Source: an uncultured Rhodospirillales bacterium
Lineage (GTDB): Bacteria > Pseudomonadota > Alphaproteobacteria > ATCC43930 > CGMCC-115725
NCBI GenBank assembly: GCA_903822185.1
Contig: CAIJOA010000039.1
Span: forward strand, 62,001 to 126,000
DNA: 64,000 bases
Direction: 5' to 3'
Below the pieces are notes generated by a model. The model worked only from the letters and a program-made list of their open reading frames with translations, was not told the DNA's origin and did no database searches. Both the position numbers and the translations under genes were made by a program. This document shows, piece by piece, positions 24,718 to 33,869 of this stretch (its first letter is position 1; every line of letters begins with the position of its first letter).

Positions 24718-26798
24718 GTGCGGCCTCCGATCGCGATATCGAGATTACCCATGGCATCCACCACCATTGTGTCGCGCGGCGCTAGCACTGTCGTCGAGGC
24801 ATGTTCCTCGATCAGCGCTGGGCCATCTATCTTATTTCCCGCGCGAAGCTCCGTCCGGATATAGACCGGCGTGTCGGTAAAGCCGTTGCTTTCGCGGAAA
24901 TAGACTTTTTTGGTCGCGCGCAAGGCTTTCGCCGATGGCGCGTCGCCGCCTGCTTCGAGATGAATCTTCGGCGGCTTCGGCACCTCGCCCAGCACCGTCA
25001 CGCGAAGGCTGACGATCTCGGCCTTTTCTTTCGGCGCGCAGGTGCCGTAACGCTGCTGATGCACGGCATCGAACAGTTCCTTGATCGCATCGCGATCCTG
25101 GCGTGCGAACAAGGCGGAATCGATTTCAACCGTCACAGCGTGTTCCTGCCCGATATAGCGCATATCCGCAGAACGCATGATCGTCACCTTCTCGGGTTTC
25201 ACCGCCGACTGCGCAAGGGACTGACGGCCCGTGTCTTCCATCTCGCCATAGAGACCCTCGATGGTTTCGAACGGCACGATGGCAAGCTTCTGGAAACAGG
25301 ACCGCACATAGTCGCGGCGCAGATCGCTGAACAACATGCCGTAAGCCGAGAAGTGACCCGGCGAGAAAGGAATGAGGACGCGCCGGATACCGATCTCGCG
25401 TGCGATCGCCGACGCGTGAAGCGGTCCCGCCCCGCCATAGACGATCATCGCGAAACTACCCGCATCAAGGCCGCGTTCGGTCGTTACGCCCTTGACCGCA
25501 TAGGACATGGCCGTCGCAGCGATACGCAAGATGCCCTCGGCCGCCGTCATCGGGTCGAGCTTCAATTTTTCTGCGACTGTCGTCACAGCGCGCTCAGCGG
25601 CGGCAAGATCGAGCTTCATCGCGCCGCCGAGGAAATGTTCGGCATCGAGACGGCCCAGCAACAGATTGGCGTCGGTCACCGTCGGCTCGGTCCCGCCCCG
25701 GCCGTAACAGGCCGGTCCTGGCATCGACCCGGCGCTTTGCGGGCCGACACGTAGCGCATTGCCTTCGGCCAGCCGTGCGATGCTGCCCCCGCCGGTACCA
25801 ACCTCGAAAATATCGATCATCGGAACTTGGATCGGCAGAGCCCGTTCGTAGCCGCCGATCAACGCATTGCTCGATGTCAGCGGACGGCCGTCGCTGATGA
25901 CGCCGGCCTTCGCCGTCGTACCGCCCATGTCGAAGGCAATAGCATCCCGCAGTCCCAATTGCGCGCAGATCGCCTGCGCGCCGATAACGCCCGCCGCCGG
26001 CCCCGATTCCAACATCCGCACGCATTCGCGCCGGGCTTCCTCGATCGGGAATAGGCCGCCGGTCGATTGAACGATATAGAAATCGCCCTTGAACTGATCG
26101 ACGCGAAGCTGCTCTTCCAGCTCTTCGAGATATTTAGCGACGCGCGGACCGATATAGGCATTCGCCGCAACGGTCGAAACGCGTTCGAACTCGCGATATT
26201 CCTGCGACAGATGATGCGAAGACGAGACGAACACGTCCGGCAATTCTTCGCGAATGATCGCCTCGACACGCTGCTCGTGCGTCGGGTTACGATAGGAATG
26301 GAGCAACAGGATCGCCACCGCCTCGACGCCGCGCGTCTTGAGGTCGCGCGCCAGCGTCCGAACCTTGTCCTCGCCGAGTTCGGTCCTGACCGAGCCGTCG
26401 GCCATCATCCGTTCCTCGACCTCGAACCGCCACGACCGCTTCACCAGCGGATCGTGCTTTCCGAAGAACAAGTTGTAGGCGTCGGGACGGTTGATACGGC
26501 CGATCTCGTAGATGTCGCGAAAGCCGCGGGTGATCAGTAACGCTGTCTTCGCGCCAGTCCGTTCCAGCAGCGTATTGATTCCGATGGTGGTGCCATGGAG
26601 AAACAGATACGCGTCTTTGACATCGACGCCCGCGCCGACCAATGTATCGTGGATGCCATCCACCAGCGCGTCATGCGTCGATAGCGCCTTGCCGAAAGCG
26701 AGCTTTTCGCCGTTCTCGTCGAAGGCCGCCAGATCGGTGAAGGTACCGCCGATATCGACGGCAATGCGCAAGCCGCGCTTTTCATTATTCGCGGTCAC
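24714..26798 (-). CDS. Hydantoinase A/oxoprolinase family subunit
   Basis: A 694-residue actin/hexokinase-fold ATPase subunit. It opens with the phosphate-binding motif VDIGGTFTDLAAF, continues with LHGTTIGINTLLERTGAKTALLIT, and has the second phosphate motif AIAFDMGGTTAKAGVI. It phosphorylates the substrate carbonyl for attack within the HyuAB complex. The four-base overlap with HyuB supports stoichiometric synthesis. The upstream neighbour, an M24-fold hydrolase, suggests breakdown of an amide or lactam nitrogen compound alongside the aromatic pathway. Confidence 0.88.
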   Translation of the reverse strand: MTANNEKRGLRIAVDIGGTFTDLAAFDENGEKLAFGKALSTHDALVDGIHDTLVGAGVDVKDAYLFLHGTTIGINTLLERTGAKTALLITRGFRDIYEIGRINRPDAYNLFFGKHDPLVKRSWRFEVEERMMADGSVRTELGEDKVRTLARDLKTRGVEAVAILLLHSYRNPTHEQRVEAIIREELPDVFVSSSHHLSQEYREFERVSTVAANAYIGPRVAKYLEELEEQLRVDQFKGDFYIVQSTGGLFPIEEARRECVRMLESGPAAGVIGAQAICAQLGLRDAIAFDMGGTTAKAGVISDGRPLTSSNALIGGYERALPIQVPMIDIFEVGTGGGSIARLAEGNALRVGPQSAGSMPGPACYGRGGTEPTVTDANLLLGRLDAEHFLGGAMKLDLAAAERAVTTVAEKLKLDPMTAAEGILRIAATAMSYAVKGVTTERGLDAGSFAMIVYGGAGPLHASAIAREIGIRRVLIPFSPGHFSAYGMLFSDLRRDYVRSCFQKLAIVPFETIEGLYGEMEDTGRQSLAQSAVKPEKVTIMRSADMRYIGQEHAVTVEIDSALFARQDRDAIKELFDAVHQQRYGTCAPKEKAEIVSLRVTVLGEVPKPPKIHLEAGGDAPSAKALRATKKVYFRESNGFTDTPVYIRTELRAGNKIDGPALIEEHASTTVLAPRDTMVVDAMGNLDIAIGGRT

Positions 26799-26834
26799 GC
26801 GACAAACCTTTCCAAAATAAGCTCCGTACCCCGA

Positions 26835-28034
26835 TCAACCGATCTCGGTGATCTTTTCCGGAAATTTGTGCATGCGCTGGCAACCCTGATCGGTGATCAG
26901 ATAGTTGTCGCAGGCCCAATTGAACGACCCCGCCAGAGCATAGGTCGGATGGCACGAGACGACCATGTTCGCCTGCAGCTTCATCGGCTCGTCGAACCGC
27001 ACCAGCGGCCGTTCGACCATGTCGTAGCCCTGGCCATGGCAATAAAGCCGCTGCTCCTGCGGCCGGCCGTTCTCGCGCATGAAGACATTATAGGCATCCC
27101 AGATATCCTTGCAGGCCGCGCCAGGCCGCAACAGATTGAGGGTGAAGTTGCGCGCGCGGATGACGAAGTCGAATTCGTCCTTCATCTCCTGCGATGCCTT
27201 GCCGAGAACGCAGGTGCGGCCCAACTCGGTATAGAAGCCACCGGCGCCGCTGCTTTCGACGAGTAGGCTCAGTTGATCGCCCTGCTGGATGACGCGGTTC
27301 TGCAGATGGCGGTTGGCCTGAAGCGGCGCGGTGCCGACCGGGCCAGACGCGCACATGAAAAGGCCCTGCTCGCTGCCATGGCTGTGGCCAGTCGCCTCGG
27401 CGATCGCGGCGATCTCGATGTCTTTTTTGCCCGGCGCCATCGCCGCAAAGGCCGCGTTCATGCAGAGATCCTGCATCTCGGCAGTCCGGGTCATGATCTC
27501 GATTTCTTCGGAGCTTTTGATTGCCTTGATCTCATCGACGAAATCGGATGCTTCGATGAACTTCGCGTTCGAAAGTTTGCCGCGCTTCAGGTAATCGACG
27601 AAGGCAGACGGCATCGACGCCGTGCCGACCAAACCGATCGTCGCACCCGAATAAGCTTCGAGTGCCTTCTCGGCCAGCGCCGCGTCATTATCCTTGGTGT
27701 AGGGCGCGGAAGAGTAGCTGGGCGACGACATCAGCCGGCGCACACCGCGACGAACGCCATCGCCACCGGGCGGCAGCATCCGATCCGTGCCAAACGGCCC
27801 TTGCGTGATCATGGTCATGTCTTCATCGCGCGGGAAGACGACCGAAAGCGCGTAACCGTTGGTCGCCGGCAAATCGGTGAAATATTTGACGTAGCCACCC
27901 ATGAAATCGTTGTTGTTCTGCATTACCAGAACATTGACCTTACGCGCTTCCATCGCCTTACGAACCGCGCCCCAGCGGCGCTCCAGCTCTTTGGTCGAAA
28001 TCGGCGAATTCAGGCGTTCGGAATCATCAGACAT
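26835..28034 (-). CDS. M24-family (creatinase/aminopeptidase P fold) hydrolase with altered metal ligands
   Basis: A 399-residue two-domain protein: creatinase-type N-domain (1-165) and pita-bread C-domain (170-399). In M24 metallopeptidases the ligands are D, D, H, E, E. Here the corresponding positions read E260 and E270 (LLVESSGAGGFYTELGR), H333 (CHGQGYD), the SCHPTY segment instead of the usual E-P-G, and D376 (ACDNY) instead of the last Glu. This makes a standard dinuclear aminopeptidase unlikely and points to a creatinase-like or differently metallated hydrolase. The start follows GAGGGAGCCTGCCC. It is part of the minus-strand block, next to HyuAB. Confidence 0.8.
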   Translation of the reverse strand: MSDDSERLNSPISTKELERRWGAVRKAMEARKVNVLVMQNNNDFMGGYVKYFTDLPATNGYALSVVFPRDEDMTMITQGPFGTDRMLPPGGDGVRRGVRRLMSSPSYSSAPYTKDNDAALAEKALEAYSGATIGLVGTASMPSAFVDYLKRGKLSNAKFIEASDFVDEIKAIKSSEEIEIMTRTAEMQDLCMNAAFAAMAPGKKDIEIAAIAEATGHSHGSEQGLFMCASGPVGTAPLQANRHLQNRVIQQGDQLSLLVESSGAGGFYTELGRTCVLGKASQEMKDEFDFVIRARNFTLNLLRPGAACKDIWDAYNVFMRENGRPQEQRLYCHGQGYDMVERPLVRFDEPMKLQANMVVSCHPTYALAGSFNWACDNYLITDQGCQRMHKFPEKITEIG

Positions 28035-28092
28035 GGGCAGGCTCCCTCGGAATGGCGGGATTTTAGCGGTGATCAGGATGGATCGAAAGACG

Positions 28093-30198
28093 CTAAATGG
28101 CGTCGCGGACGACCATTAAGGCATCGAGCGCGACGACACCCTGGCCTGCCGGGCGGACCAACAGCGGATTGATCTCGACTTCGGTGATGGCGGGATGATC
28201 CCGCATCACCCGGCCGAGAATACCCACTACCTCGACGATGGCAGCCATATCCAGCGGCGGGGAACCGCGCAAACCGCCAAGCAGTTTCGCGCCTTTTAAC
28301 TGTGCGATCTCCGCCGCAATCTTAGCGGTCCCGGCATCCGCTGGGATCAGCCGGAAATCCTGAAACGCCTCGGCCCAAATCCCGCCCAGCCCGACCAGTA
28401 ACACGGGCCCCCAATCAGGATCGCGCCGCGCACCAACGATCATTTCGGTACCCGCCGGCGACATCTTCTCGATCAGAATGCCATCGAGCGTGACGTCAGG
28501 CCGCGCCGCGGCGGCATTGGCGCGAAGCTGTTCCCATTCCGCCTGAACCCTCACGCTGTCGCAGATATTAAGGGCGACGCCGCCGACGTCACTCTTGTGG
28601 GTAATCGCCGCGGCCTGAACTTTCATCACCAGCGGATAGCCGATCTTCGCGGCCAGACCCTGCGCTTCGATCGCTCCTTTCGCCAACCCGCCTTGCGGCA
28701 TCGGAATGCCGGCCGATGCCAAGAAAGCCTTGGCCTGATATTCCGCGATTGTCCCCGTGCCCGGTAGCATCATCGGGCGGGGAGTCGCATCCGCCCCCGG
28801 CGTCGCCGCGAGCATTTCACCATAAGCCGCCACATGCGCCATCGCCCGCATCGCGCGGTCGGGCGAGCGGAAGAACGGCATGCGGCTGTCGCGGATCAGC
28901 TTGTTGAATTCCGGCGTCAGCGGCACCTCGTCGCCCATCAGGACGAAGGCAATCGGCTTATCGCTTGTCTGCATCAGCGGCACGATCGAGCTGCCCTTGG
29001 CCATCTGCAGTTGCGGCGTTCCGGGCACCATCGCCAGGATGGCGCAACCGACATTCGGATCGGCCAGCATGATGCCGCCGGTCTTGCCGTAGATGTCTGC
29101 CTGCCCCATGCCGGCCGTCGCGAGATCGAGCGGATTATCGGCCGGAACGAATGCCGGAACGATCGGGCGCAACGCCGCGACGGTTTCATCGGTAAGGCGT
29201 GGCACGTCGAGTCCGACCGTGGCACAGAAATCGAGTGAGATACCGCGCACCGCACCCGAATTGCTGCAGATCGCCGCTCCGCCCTGCGCGCCCTTCGGCC
29301 AACGCGCCAGCAGCATCGCGGTGTCGATCAATTCATCCATTGTATCGACTTGTACGACGCCGTGGTGGCGCAACACGGTCTGCATAACCGCATAGTCACC
29401 GGCCATCGCCCCGGTATGGGATTGCGCCGACTGACGCGCCCGTTCGGTGCTGCCCGGATGCATCAGCACAATCGGTTTGCCGAGCGCCCGTGCCCGCGCG
29501 GTCAGTTCGAGAAAGCGTGTCGGATGACGAATCTGTTCGAGGAACAGAACGAAGATTTTTGTCTTCGGGTCTTCGATCAGTTCACCGAGGAAGTCTTCGG
29601 CCCCCGTCACGGCTTCGTTGCCGGTCGAGATGGTGTAATTGATCGGCACGCCCTTGGCGCCGAGGGCCGAAGCGATATTACCCATCATCGCGCCACTTTG
29701 CGCGATCACCGCCGCACCGCCCTCGCCCGCCGCGATAACGTCGGTTTCGACCGCACCGAACGAGAACGAGACCTTATCGACGAAATTCGAAAAGCCCATG
29801 CAGTTGGGGCCGTTCAGCGCGAAGCCCGCAGCGCGCGCAATCGCGGTGATGCGCTCCTGCTTCGCCTTCCCTTCCTCGCCGACCTCGGCAAATCCGGCCG
29901 CGAAAACAACGCCACCCCCGACGCCGCGCTTGACGCAGCTTGCAACCGAATCCGCGACCGCCGCCTCGGGCACCACCAGCACCGCCGCATCGACGCCTTC
30001 CGGCAAATCCTCAATCGTCGGCACGCAGGTGTGGCGCCCGATCGTCTGGGCACGCCGCGTGACAAGATGGATGTCGCCCTTGAAGCCCATCTGCTCGATG
30101 TTGACCAGGACCCGGGCGCCGACCGCGAACGGATCGGCAGAGGCGCCGACGATGGCGACAGAACGGGGTCTCAGCAGGCGGGAAATAGCGCTCATCAA
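28093..30198 (-). CDS. NDP-forming acyl-CoA synthetase (acetate-CoA ligase family, single chain)
   Basis: A 701-residue fusion of the alpha- and beta-type domains. It has a CoA-binding Rossmann domain (RPRSVAIVGASADP at residues 11-24), succinyl-CoA-ligase-like flavodoxin domains with a catalytic-His-containing segment LMHPGSTERARQSAQSHTGA, and a C-terminal ATP-grasp domain (from about 480: KAFLASAGIPMPQGG, GYPLVMKVQAAAITHKSD). It activates an organic acid to its CoA thioester with ATP. In this block it is the only evident CoA ligase and could feed the HCHL and dehydrogenase enzymes. The start may be either of two adjacent ATGs. Confidence 0.88.
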   Translation of the reverse strand: MMSAISRLLRPRSVAIVGASADPFAVGARVLVNIEQMGFKGDIHLVTRRAQTIGRHTCVPTIEDLPEGVDAAVLVVPEAAVADSVASCVKRGVGGGVVFAAGFAEVGEEGKAKQERITAIARAAGFALNGPNCMGFSNFVDKVSFSFGAVETDVIAAGEGGAAVIAQSGAMMGNIASALGAKGVPINYTISTGNEAVTGAEDFLGELIEDPKTKIFVLFLEQIRHPTRFLELTARARALGKPIVLMHPGSTERARQSAQSHTGAMAGDYAVMQTVLRHHGVVQVDTMDELIDTAMLLARWPKGAQGGAAICSNSGAVRGISLDFCATVGLDVPRLTDETVAALRPIVPAFVPADNPLDLATAGMGQADIYGKTGGIMLADPNVGCAILAMVPGTPQLQMAKGSSIVPLMQTSDKPIAFVLMGDEVPLTPEFNKLIRDSRMPFFRSPDRAMRAMAHVAAYGEMLAATPGADATPRPMMLPGTGTIAEYQAKAFLASAGIPMPQGGLAKGAIEAQGLAAKIGYPLVMKVQAAAITHKSDVGGVALNICDSVRVQAEWEQLRANAAAARPDVTLDGILIEKMSPAGTEMIVGARRDPDWGPVLLVGLGGIWAEAFQDFRLIPADAGTAKIAAEIAQLKGAKLLGGLRGSPPLDMAAIVEVVGILGRVMRDHPAITEVEINPLLVRPAGQGVVALDALMVVRDAI

Positions 30199-30210
30199 TA
30201 ATTCCAGTGA

Positions 30211-30795
30211 CTAGTGACTACCGACGGGACAAGACTTCAACACACCGTCCTTCTTCCATTTCGTAACAAGATCATCAGCCAGGACGACACCCGGGTCACC
30301 GAAATCGGTCATGTTCAGACCCAGCGTCATTTCCGCCTGCCAGAAAGGCTTGGCATTCGATGCGTCAAGGAGACGTACCCCGTATTCGACCACGACAGGA
30401 CGACGAAGCGGGCCGTCGGTTTTCAGAAAGACTTCGCTGACCTGCATCACTGCGTCGGGACCGAATTTTCCGATCGCGGCCCCTTCTTCTCTTTGTTGCG
30501 CGCGAGCGCGCGAATCATCGAGAGCCAGAGGATCGGGCTTCGCGAGGGAGAAAAACTCGACCGCGACACCACATTCACCCAACCGTTGGGTGAAATTCCG
30601 CCGATAGGATTGATGATACTCGCCGAGATGATTTGTTCCCAGATCCTCGGCTACAAACAGGCGCTTCATCTCATTCGTATGGCTGCTATCCTTGGTTGCG
30701 TAAATAATCGAAGTGGGGCCACAGCCGGAGACGGCGAGGAGAAGCGCCAGTACAAAACCGAAATACACATTTGCCCGCATTGCTTTCATTTTCAT
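30211..30795 (-). CDS. Predicted lipoprotein of unknown family, copy A
   Basis: This 194-residue protein has a lipoprotein signal (FVLALLLAVSGC, lipidated cysteine C25) and no recognised domain. It is clearly related to the adjacent gene at 30806: both share MKRL/PKRL-x-VxE near the N-terminus, a CG pair after FxQ/FQQ, FxPDxV, W near the end, LAxDxVxxxxKDGxxxSCPxG at the C-terminus. The genes are separated by 10 bases and sit inside the catabolic block, after the LivJ-type SBP gene. Their role in the outer envelope is unknown. Confidence 0.7.
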   Translation of the reverse strand: MKMKAMRANVYFGFVLALLLAVSGCGPTSIIYATKDSSHTNEMKRLFVAEDLGTNHLGEYHQSYRRNFTQRLGECGVAVEFFSLAKPDPLALDDSRARAQQREEGAAIGKFGPDAVMQVSEVFLKTDGPLRRPVVVEYGVRLLDASNAKPFWQAEMTLGLNMTDFGDPGVVLADDLVTKWKKDGVLKSCPVGSH

Positions 30796-30805
30796 GGCGC
30801 TGACT

Positions 30806-31414
30806 CTAACGGCCCGCCGGACAGGAGCGAAATATGCCGTCTTTCGTCAAACGGGCAACGATGTCCGTCGCCAGCTGCGTCCCGGGAACGTCTTCGGTGC
30901 CGACGCCTGGGTTTAACACGATATGGGATTTCCAGACGACTTTTCGCGTCTGAGTGTCCGTAAGCGCCAAATTATATTCGATTTTTTCGTAAGACGAAAA
31001 GGCGACATGGCCGTTGGCCATTTCGGCTTTCCGCCGAAAACCCGCTTCGGTAATGGTCAGAACCGTATCCGGATTGAAGCTGCGGACAAAGTCGTTGGTC
31101 TTCGCGTCTATGTCCTGCCTGACATCATCGTGCGGCGGACGCGCCGCGTCGAACTCCTCGACCGGCCGGACCACGTAGCCCCCAACGATGCCACAGTTTT
31201 TTATTTTCTGCTGAAATGCGTCCTGAAAGCTTTTGCTCTGAAGAACCAGCGGATCACGCACGTTTTCAACTACGGCGAGACGTTTGGGCTCGCGGCTGTA
31301 ATTCGAGTCCCTGTTGCTGGCGATTTCTGTCGAAGGCGGTGAACACGCCGCAAGACACAGCATGAAGCCAGCAGCTTTCCACGCACCCGACAACCTGAAA
31401 TGACACGACACCAA
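30806..31414 (-). CDS. Predicted lipoprotein of unknown family, copy B
   Basis: A 202-residue paralogue of the preceding lipoprotein, with lipobox LCLAAC and lipidated cysteine C24. The start is TTG (31414) or GTG (31411) behind GGGGGATAT; no ATG gives a complete signal. The C-terminal signature ATDIVARLTKDGIFRSCPAG matches copy A. Base composition appears lower in GC than its neighbours, as for copy A, hinting at separate origin. No function can be assigned. Confidence 0.65.
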   Translation of the reverse strand: MVSCHFRLSGAWKAAGFMLCLAACSPPSTEIASNRDSNYSREPKRLAVVENVRDPLVLQSKSFQDAFQQKIKNCGIVGGYVVRPVEEFDAARPPHDDVRQDIDAKTNDFVRSFNPDTVLTITEAGFRRKAEMANGHVAFSSYEKIEYNLALTDTQTRKVVWKSHIVLNPGVGTEDVPGTQLATDIVARLTKDGIFRSCPAGR

Positions 31415-31468
31415 GATATCCCCCGATTGTACTTGGCTCTGTTTAATCGCGTAACTTGAGGCGTCCTC

Positions 31469-32677
31469 TTATTCCGCGCTGACGACGTCGCCGAACCGGA
31501 CGTAGCGAGTGCCATCGAACTTCTCCAACTGGAGTTGTTTGATCGGACGATAGTCGGTTGGCGAGGTCGAGATGGTGATGCCGGGTAATAACAGCGGCAC
31601 GCTGACCTTGTTGAGATGAGTCGCTTTGTCGAAAATACACTCGCGGGTCAGGTTGTCGCGGCAATCCTTGATCATCTGGACGATGACATGGCCCCAAGTG
31701 AAGGAGAACACCGGCGCGGATTCGCCGCGATCCATGTTGGGCAGGTATTTATCCATCCAGACGTTCCATTCCTTGATCTCGGGATCGTCCTTCCATTGCG
31801 GATCGGACGGGTCCTTCAGGAACGCCGCGGTGATGACGCCAACCGCTTTCTCGATGCCGGCGGGACGCAGCGAGCCGCCGACCGAGCTTGAGATGTCGGG
31901 GAGAAACGTCATCGGATGCCAGCCGATGTCATAGGTCTTACGCACCGACATGGTGACGGCTTTTTGCGGGCCGAACACGAACAGCACATCGGCGCCCGAT
32001 GCCTGGAGCGTGACGATCTGGGAATCGAGGGTCGGATCGCTGATCTCGTAGCTCGCTTCGGCGACGAGATGTTTGGCGTTTTCCGTACCGAGAAATTTCT
32101 TCAGCCCGTTGAGAAAGTCTTTCCCGAGATCGTCGTTCTGATAGAGCGCCGCCATCTTGGCATTCGGATTAACCGACAGCGCATAGCGAGCGTAGATGGC
32201 GGCTTCGGTCTGATAGGAAATCGTCGAGCTGGTGCTGAAGGGCCGCGTCGCCGGCTCGTTCCAGTTGCTGGCGCCGCTGGCGATGAAGAGTTGCGGCACC
32301 TTATGGTCGTTCAGATATTTCGCGACGGCCATGTTGGGGCCGGTGCCCATGCTGCGATAGAGAAACGAGACGTTATCGGATTCGACCAGCTTGCGGGTCT
32401 GTTCGACCGTACGTGGCGGCGCGTAAGCGTCATCGTTGGAGAGGAAATTGATCTTGCGGCCGTTCACGCCGCCCTGATCGTTGATCATTTTGAAATAGGC
32501 TTGATCGGCAAGGCCGTTGCTGCCGTTCGCCGAGGCGGGGCCGCTATAGGGCATGGTCTGGCCGATCTTGATTTCGGTATCGCTGGCGCCCGGCCCGTAA
32601 TTCTTCTGGGCGAAAGCCGACGTGCCGGACAGCATCAGTGCGACCGCCGCGGCGATCGCCAAATTCTTCTCGATCAT
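31469..32677 (-). CDS. LivJ/CouP-like substrate-binding protein (branched-chain amino acid/HAAT family)
   Basis: This 402-residue protein has a signal peptide ending at SAFA/QKN and the type I periplasmic binding fold of the HAAT family: EIKIGQTMPYSGPASANG, NGLADQAYFKMINDQGGVNGRKI and the hinge region after about residue 140. HAAT transporters with such binders import aromatic acids as well as amino acids; CouPSTU of Rhodopseudomonas imports phenylpropenoids. Its natural partner is the LivHMGF set at 40223-43605 on the same strand. The RBS GAAGGGGAGAAACGC precedes the ATG. Confidence 0.88.
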   Translation of the reverse strand: MIEKNLAIAAAVALMLSGTSAFAQKNYGPGASDTEIKIGQTMPYSGPASANGSNGLADQAYFKMINDQGGVNGRKINFLSNDDAYAPPRTVEQTRKLVESDNVSFLYRSMGTGPNMAVAKYLNDHKVPQLFIASGASNWNEPATRPFSTSSTISYQTEAAIYARYALSVNPNAKMAALYQNDDLGKDFLNGLKKFLGTENAKHLVAEASYEISDPTLDSQIVTLQASGADVLFVFGPQKAVTMSVRKTYDIGWHPMTFLPDISSSVGGSLRPAGIEKAVGVITAAFLKDPSDPQWKDDPEIKEWNVWMDKYLPNMDRGESAPVFSFTWGHVIVQMIKDCRDNLTRECIFDKATHLNKVSVPLLLPGITISTSPTDYRPIKQLQLEKFDGTRYVRFGDVVSAE

Positions 32678-32712
32678 GCGTTTCTCCCCTTCGCTTTTGT
32701 TTTATGCCGCGG

Positions 32713-33861
32713 TCACAGTTTGCGGGACGCGATCCTTGCACCCTCGACCATGGCTTCGAGCTTTTTATAAACGATCTTGGTATCGACCCGCGATTGGCCG
32801 GCGAAAGTCTGGAAGCCGCAATCGACCGCGGCGATGACGCGATCCTTGCCGACGATGTTCGCATAGAGCGCGAGACGCTGCGCGACCAGTTCCGGATGTT
32901 CGACGAAATTCGTCGTCGTGTCGAGAACGCCCGGCATCAATTTGATGTCGTCAGCCAGTTTCACCGTCTTCCACACTTCCCACTCATGAGCATGGCGCGG
33001 GTTGGCGCCTTCGAACGAAATCGTTTTCGCTTTCGACCTAAGAACGGCGGGCAGAATCGTCGCCAGCGCGATATCGTGAATATGCGGGCCTTCGTAATTG
33101 CCCCAACACAGATGCAGCCGCACACGGTCGCCCGGCACGTTACGCAGCGCCTCGTTCAAAATTTCGATGCTGACATCGCATTCCCTGACGAATTCGGCAT
33201 CCGAGAGATGCGCGAAGACGCTCGACCGGCCGGAGGCGAGATCGGGGCAATCGACCTGCAGAACGAAACCAGCGGCAACGATCGCCTCATATTCGGCCTG
33301 CATCGCCTTGCCGACGGCGGCACGATAATCGGCGCTGTTGGGATAAAAGACGTTCGGATGAAACCGTGCGACCACGCCGGGCGACGCCGCCGTCATGAAG
33401 GCAGCATGCGCTTTCGATTGATCGACTGCTTTGCGCAGCCGTACGAGATCGTCTTTCAGCCCTTGTGTATCGCGTGGCGCAATCGCGCCGACGCACGCCA
33501 ATTGCCGCCGCGACGCGGGACCATCGGCCACGGCGGATCGGGCATAGTATTCCGGGAATTCTTCGCGATCGGGATTGCGTTCGGCCAGCCATTGCGAGCG
33601 ATCGACCTCACCGAAGCCGGTCAGCCGTTGCTGGATATAGGTGGCATAGGAGGCCTTGCTCATCTCGCCGTCATTGACGACGTCGATGCCGACAGCGACC
33701 TGGCGTGCGACGACATCGGACACGGCGACGGAAATTTCGCGCTCGAACTGGGCCGGGTCGATCGCTTCATCGCGATCCCGGCGCCTCAGCAGATCGACCA
33801 CCGCCGCCGGACGCGGCAAGCTGCCGATATGGGTGGTGAGAATGCGATCTGCGTTCGCCAT
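32713..33861 (-). CDS. MetE-like zinc-dependent methyltransferase (cobalamin-independent methionine synthase family, short form)
   Basis: A 382-residue TIM-barrel protein corresponding to the C-terminal half of MetE, opening with HIGSLPRP. The zinc ligands are intact: H250 and C252 (HLCWGNYEG), E284 (ISFEGANP) and C348 (AVDCGFQTF). The N-terminal MetE domain is absent, as in archaeal MetE and in epoxyalkane:CoM transferase. It moves a methyl or alkyl group to a thiolate; within this block it may serve demethylation of a methylated substrate or a thiol-transfer step. It lies eight bases downstream of HCHL 3. Confidence 0.8.
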   Translation of the reverse strand: MANADRILTTHIGSLPRPAAVVDLLRRRDRDEAIDPAQFEREISVAVSDVVARQVAVGIDVVNDGEMSKASYATYIQQRLTGFGEVDRSQWLAERNPDREEFPEYYARSAVADGPASRRQLACVGAIAPRDTQGLKDDLVRLRKAVDQSKAHAAFMTAASPGVVARFHPNVFYPNSADYRAAVGKAMQAEYEAIVAAGFVLQVDCPDLASGRSSVFAHLSDAEFVRECDVSIEILNEALRNVPGDRVRLHLCWGNYEGPHIHDIALATILPAVLRSKAKTISFEGANPRHAHEWEVWKTVKLADDIKLMPGVLDTTTNFVEHPELVAQRLALYANIVGKDRVIAAVDCGFQTFAGQSRVDTKIVYKKLEAMVEGARIASRKL

Positions 33862-33869
33862 GGCTTTGC

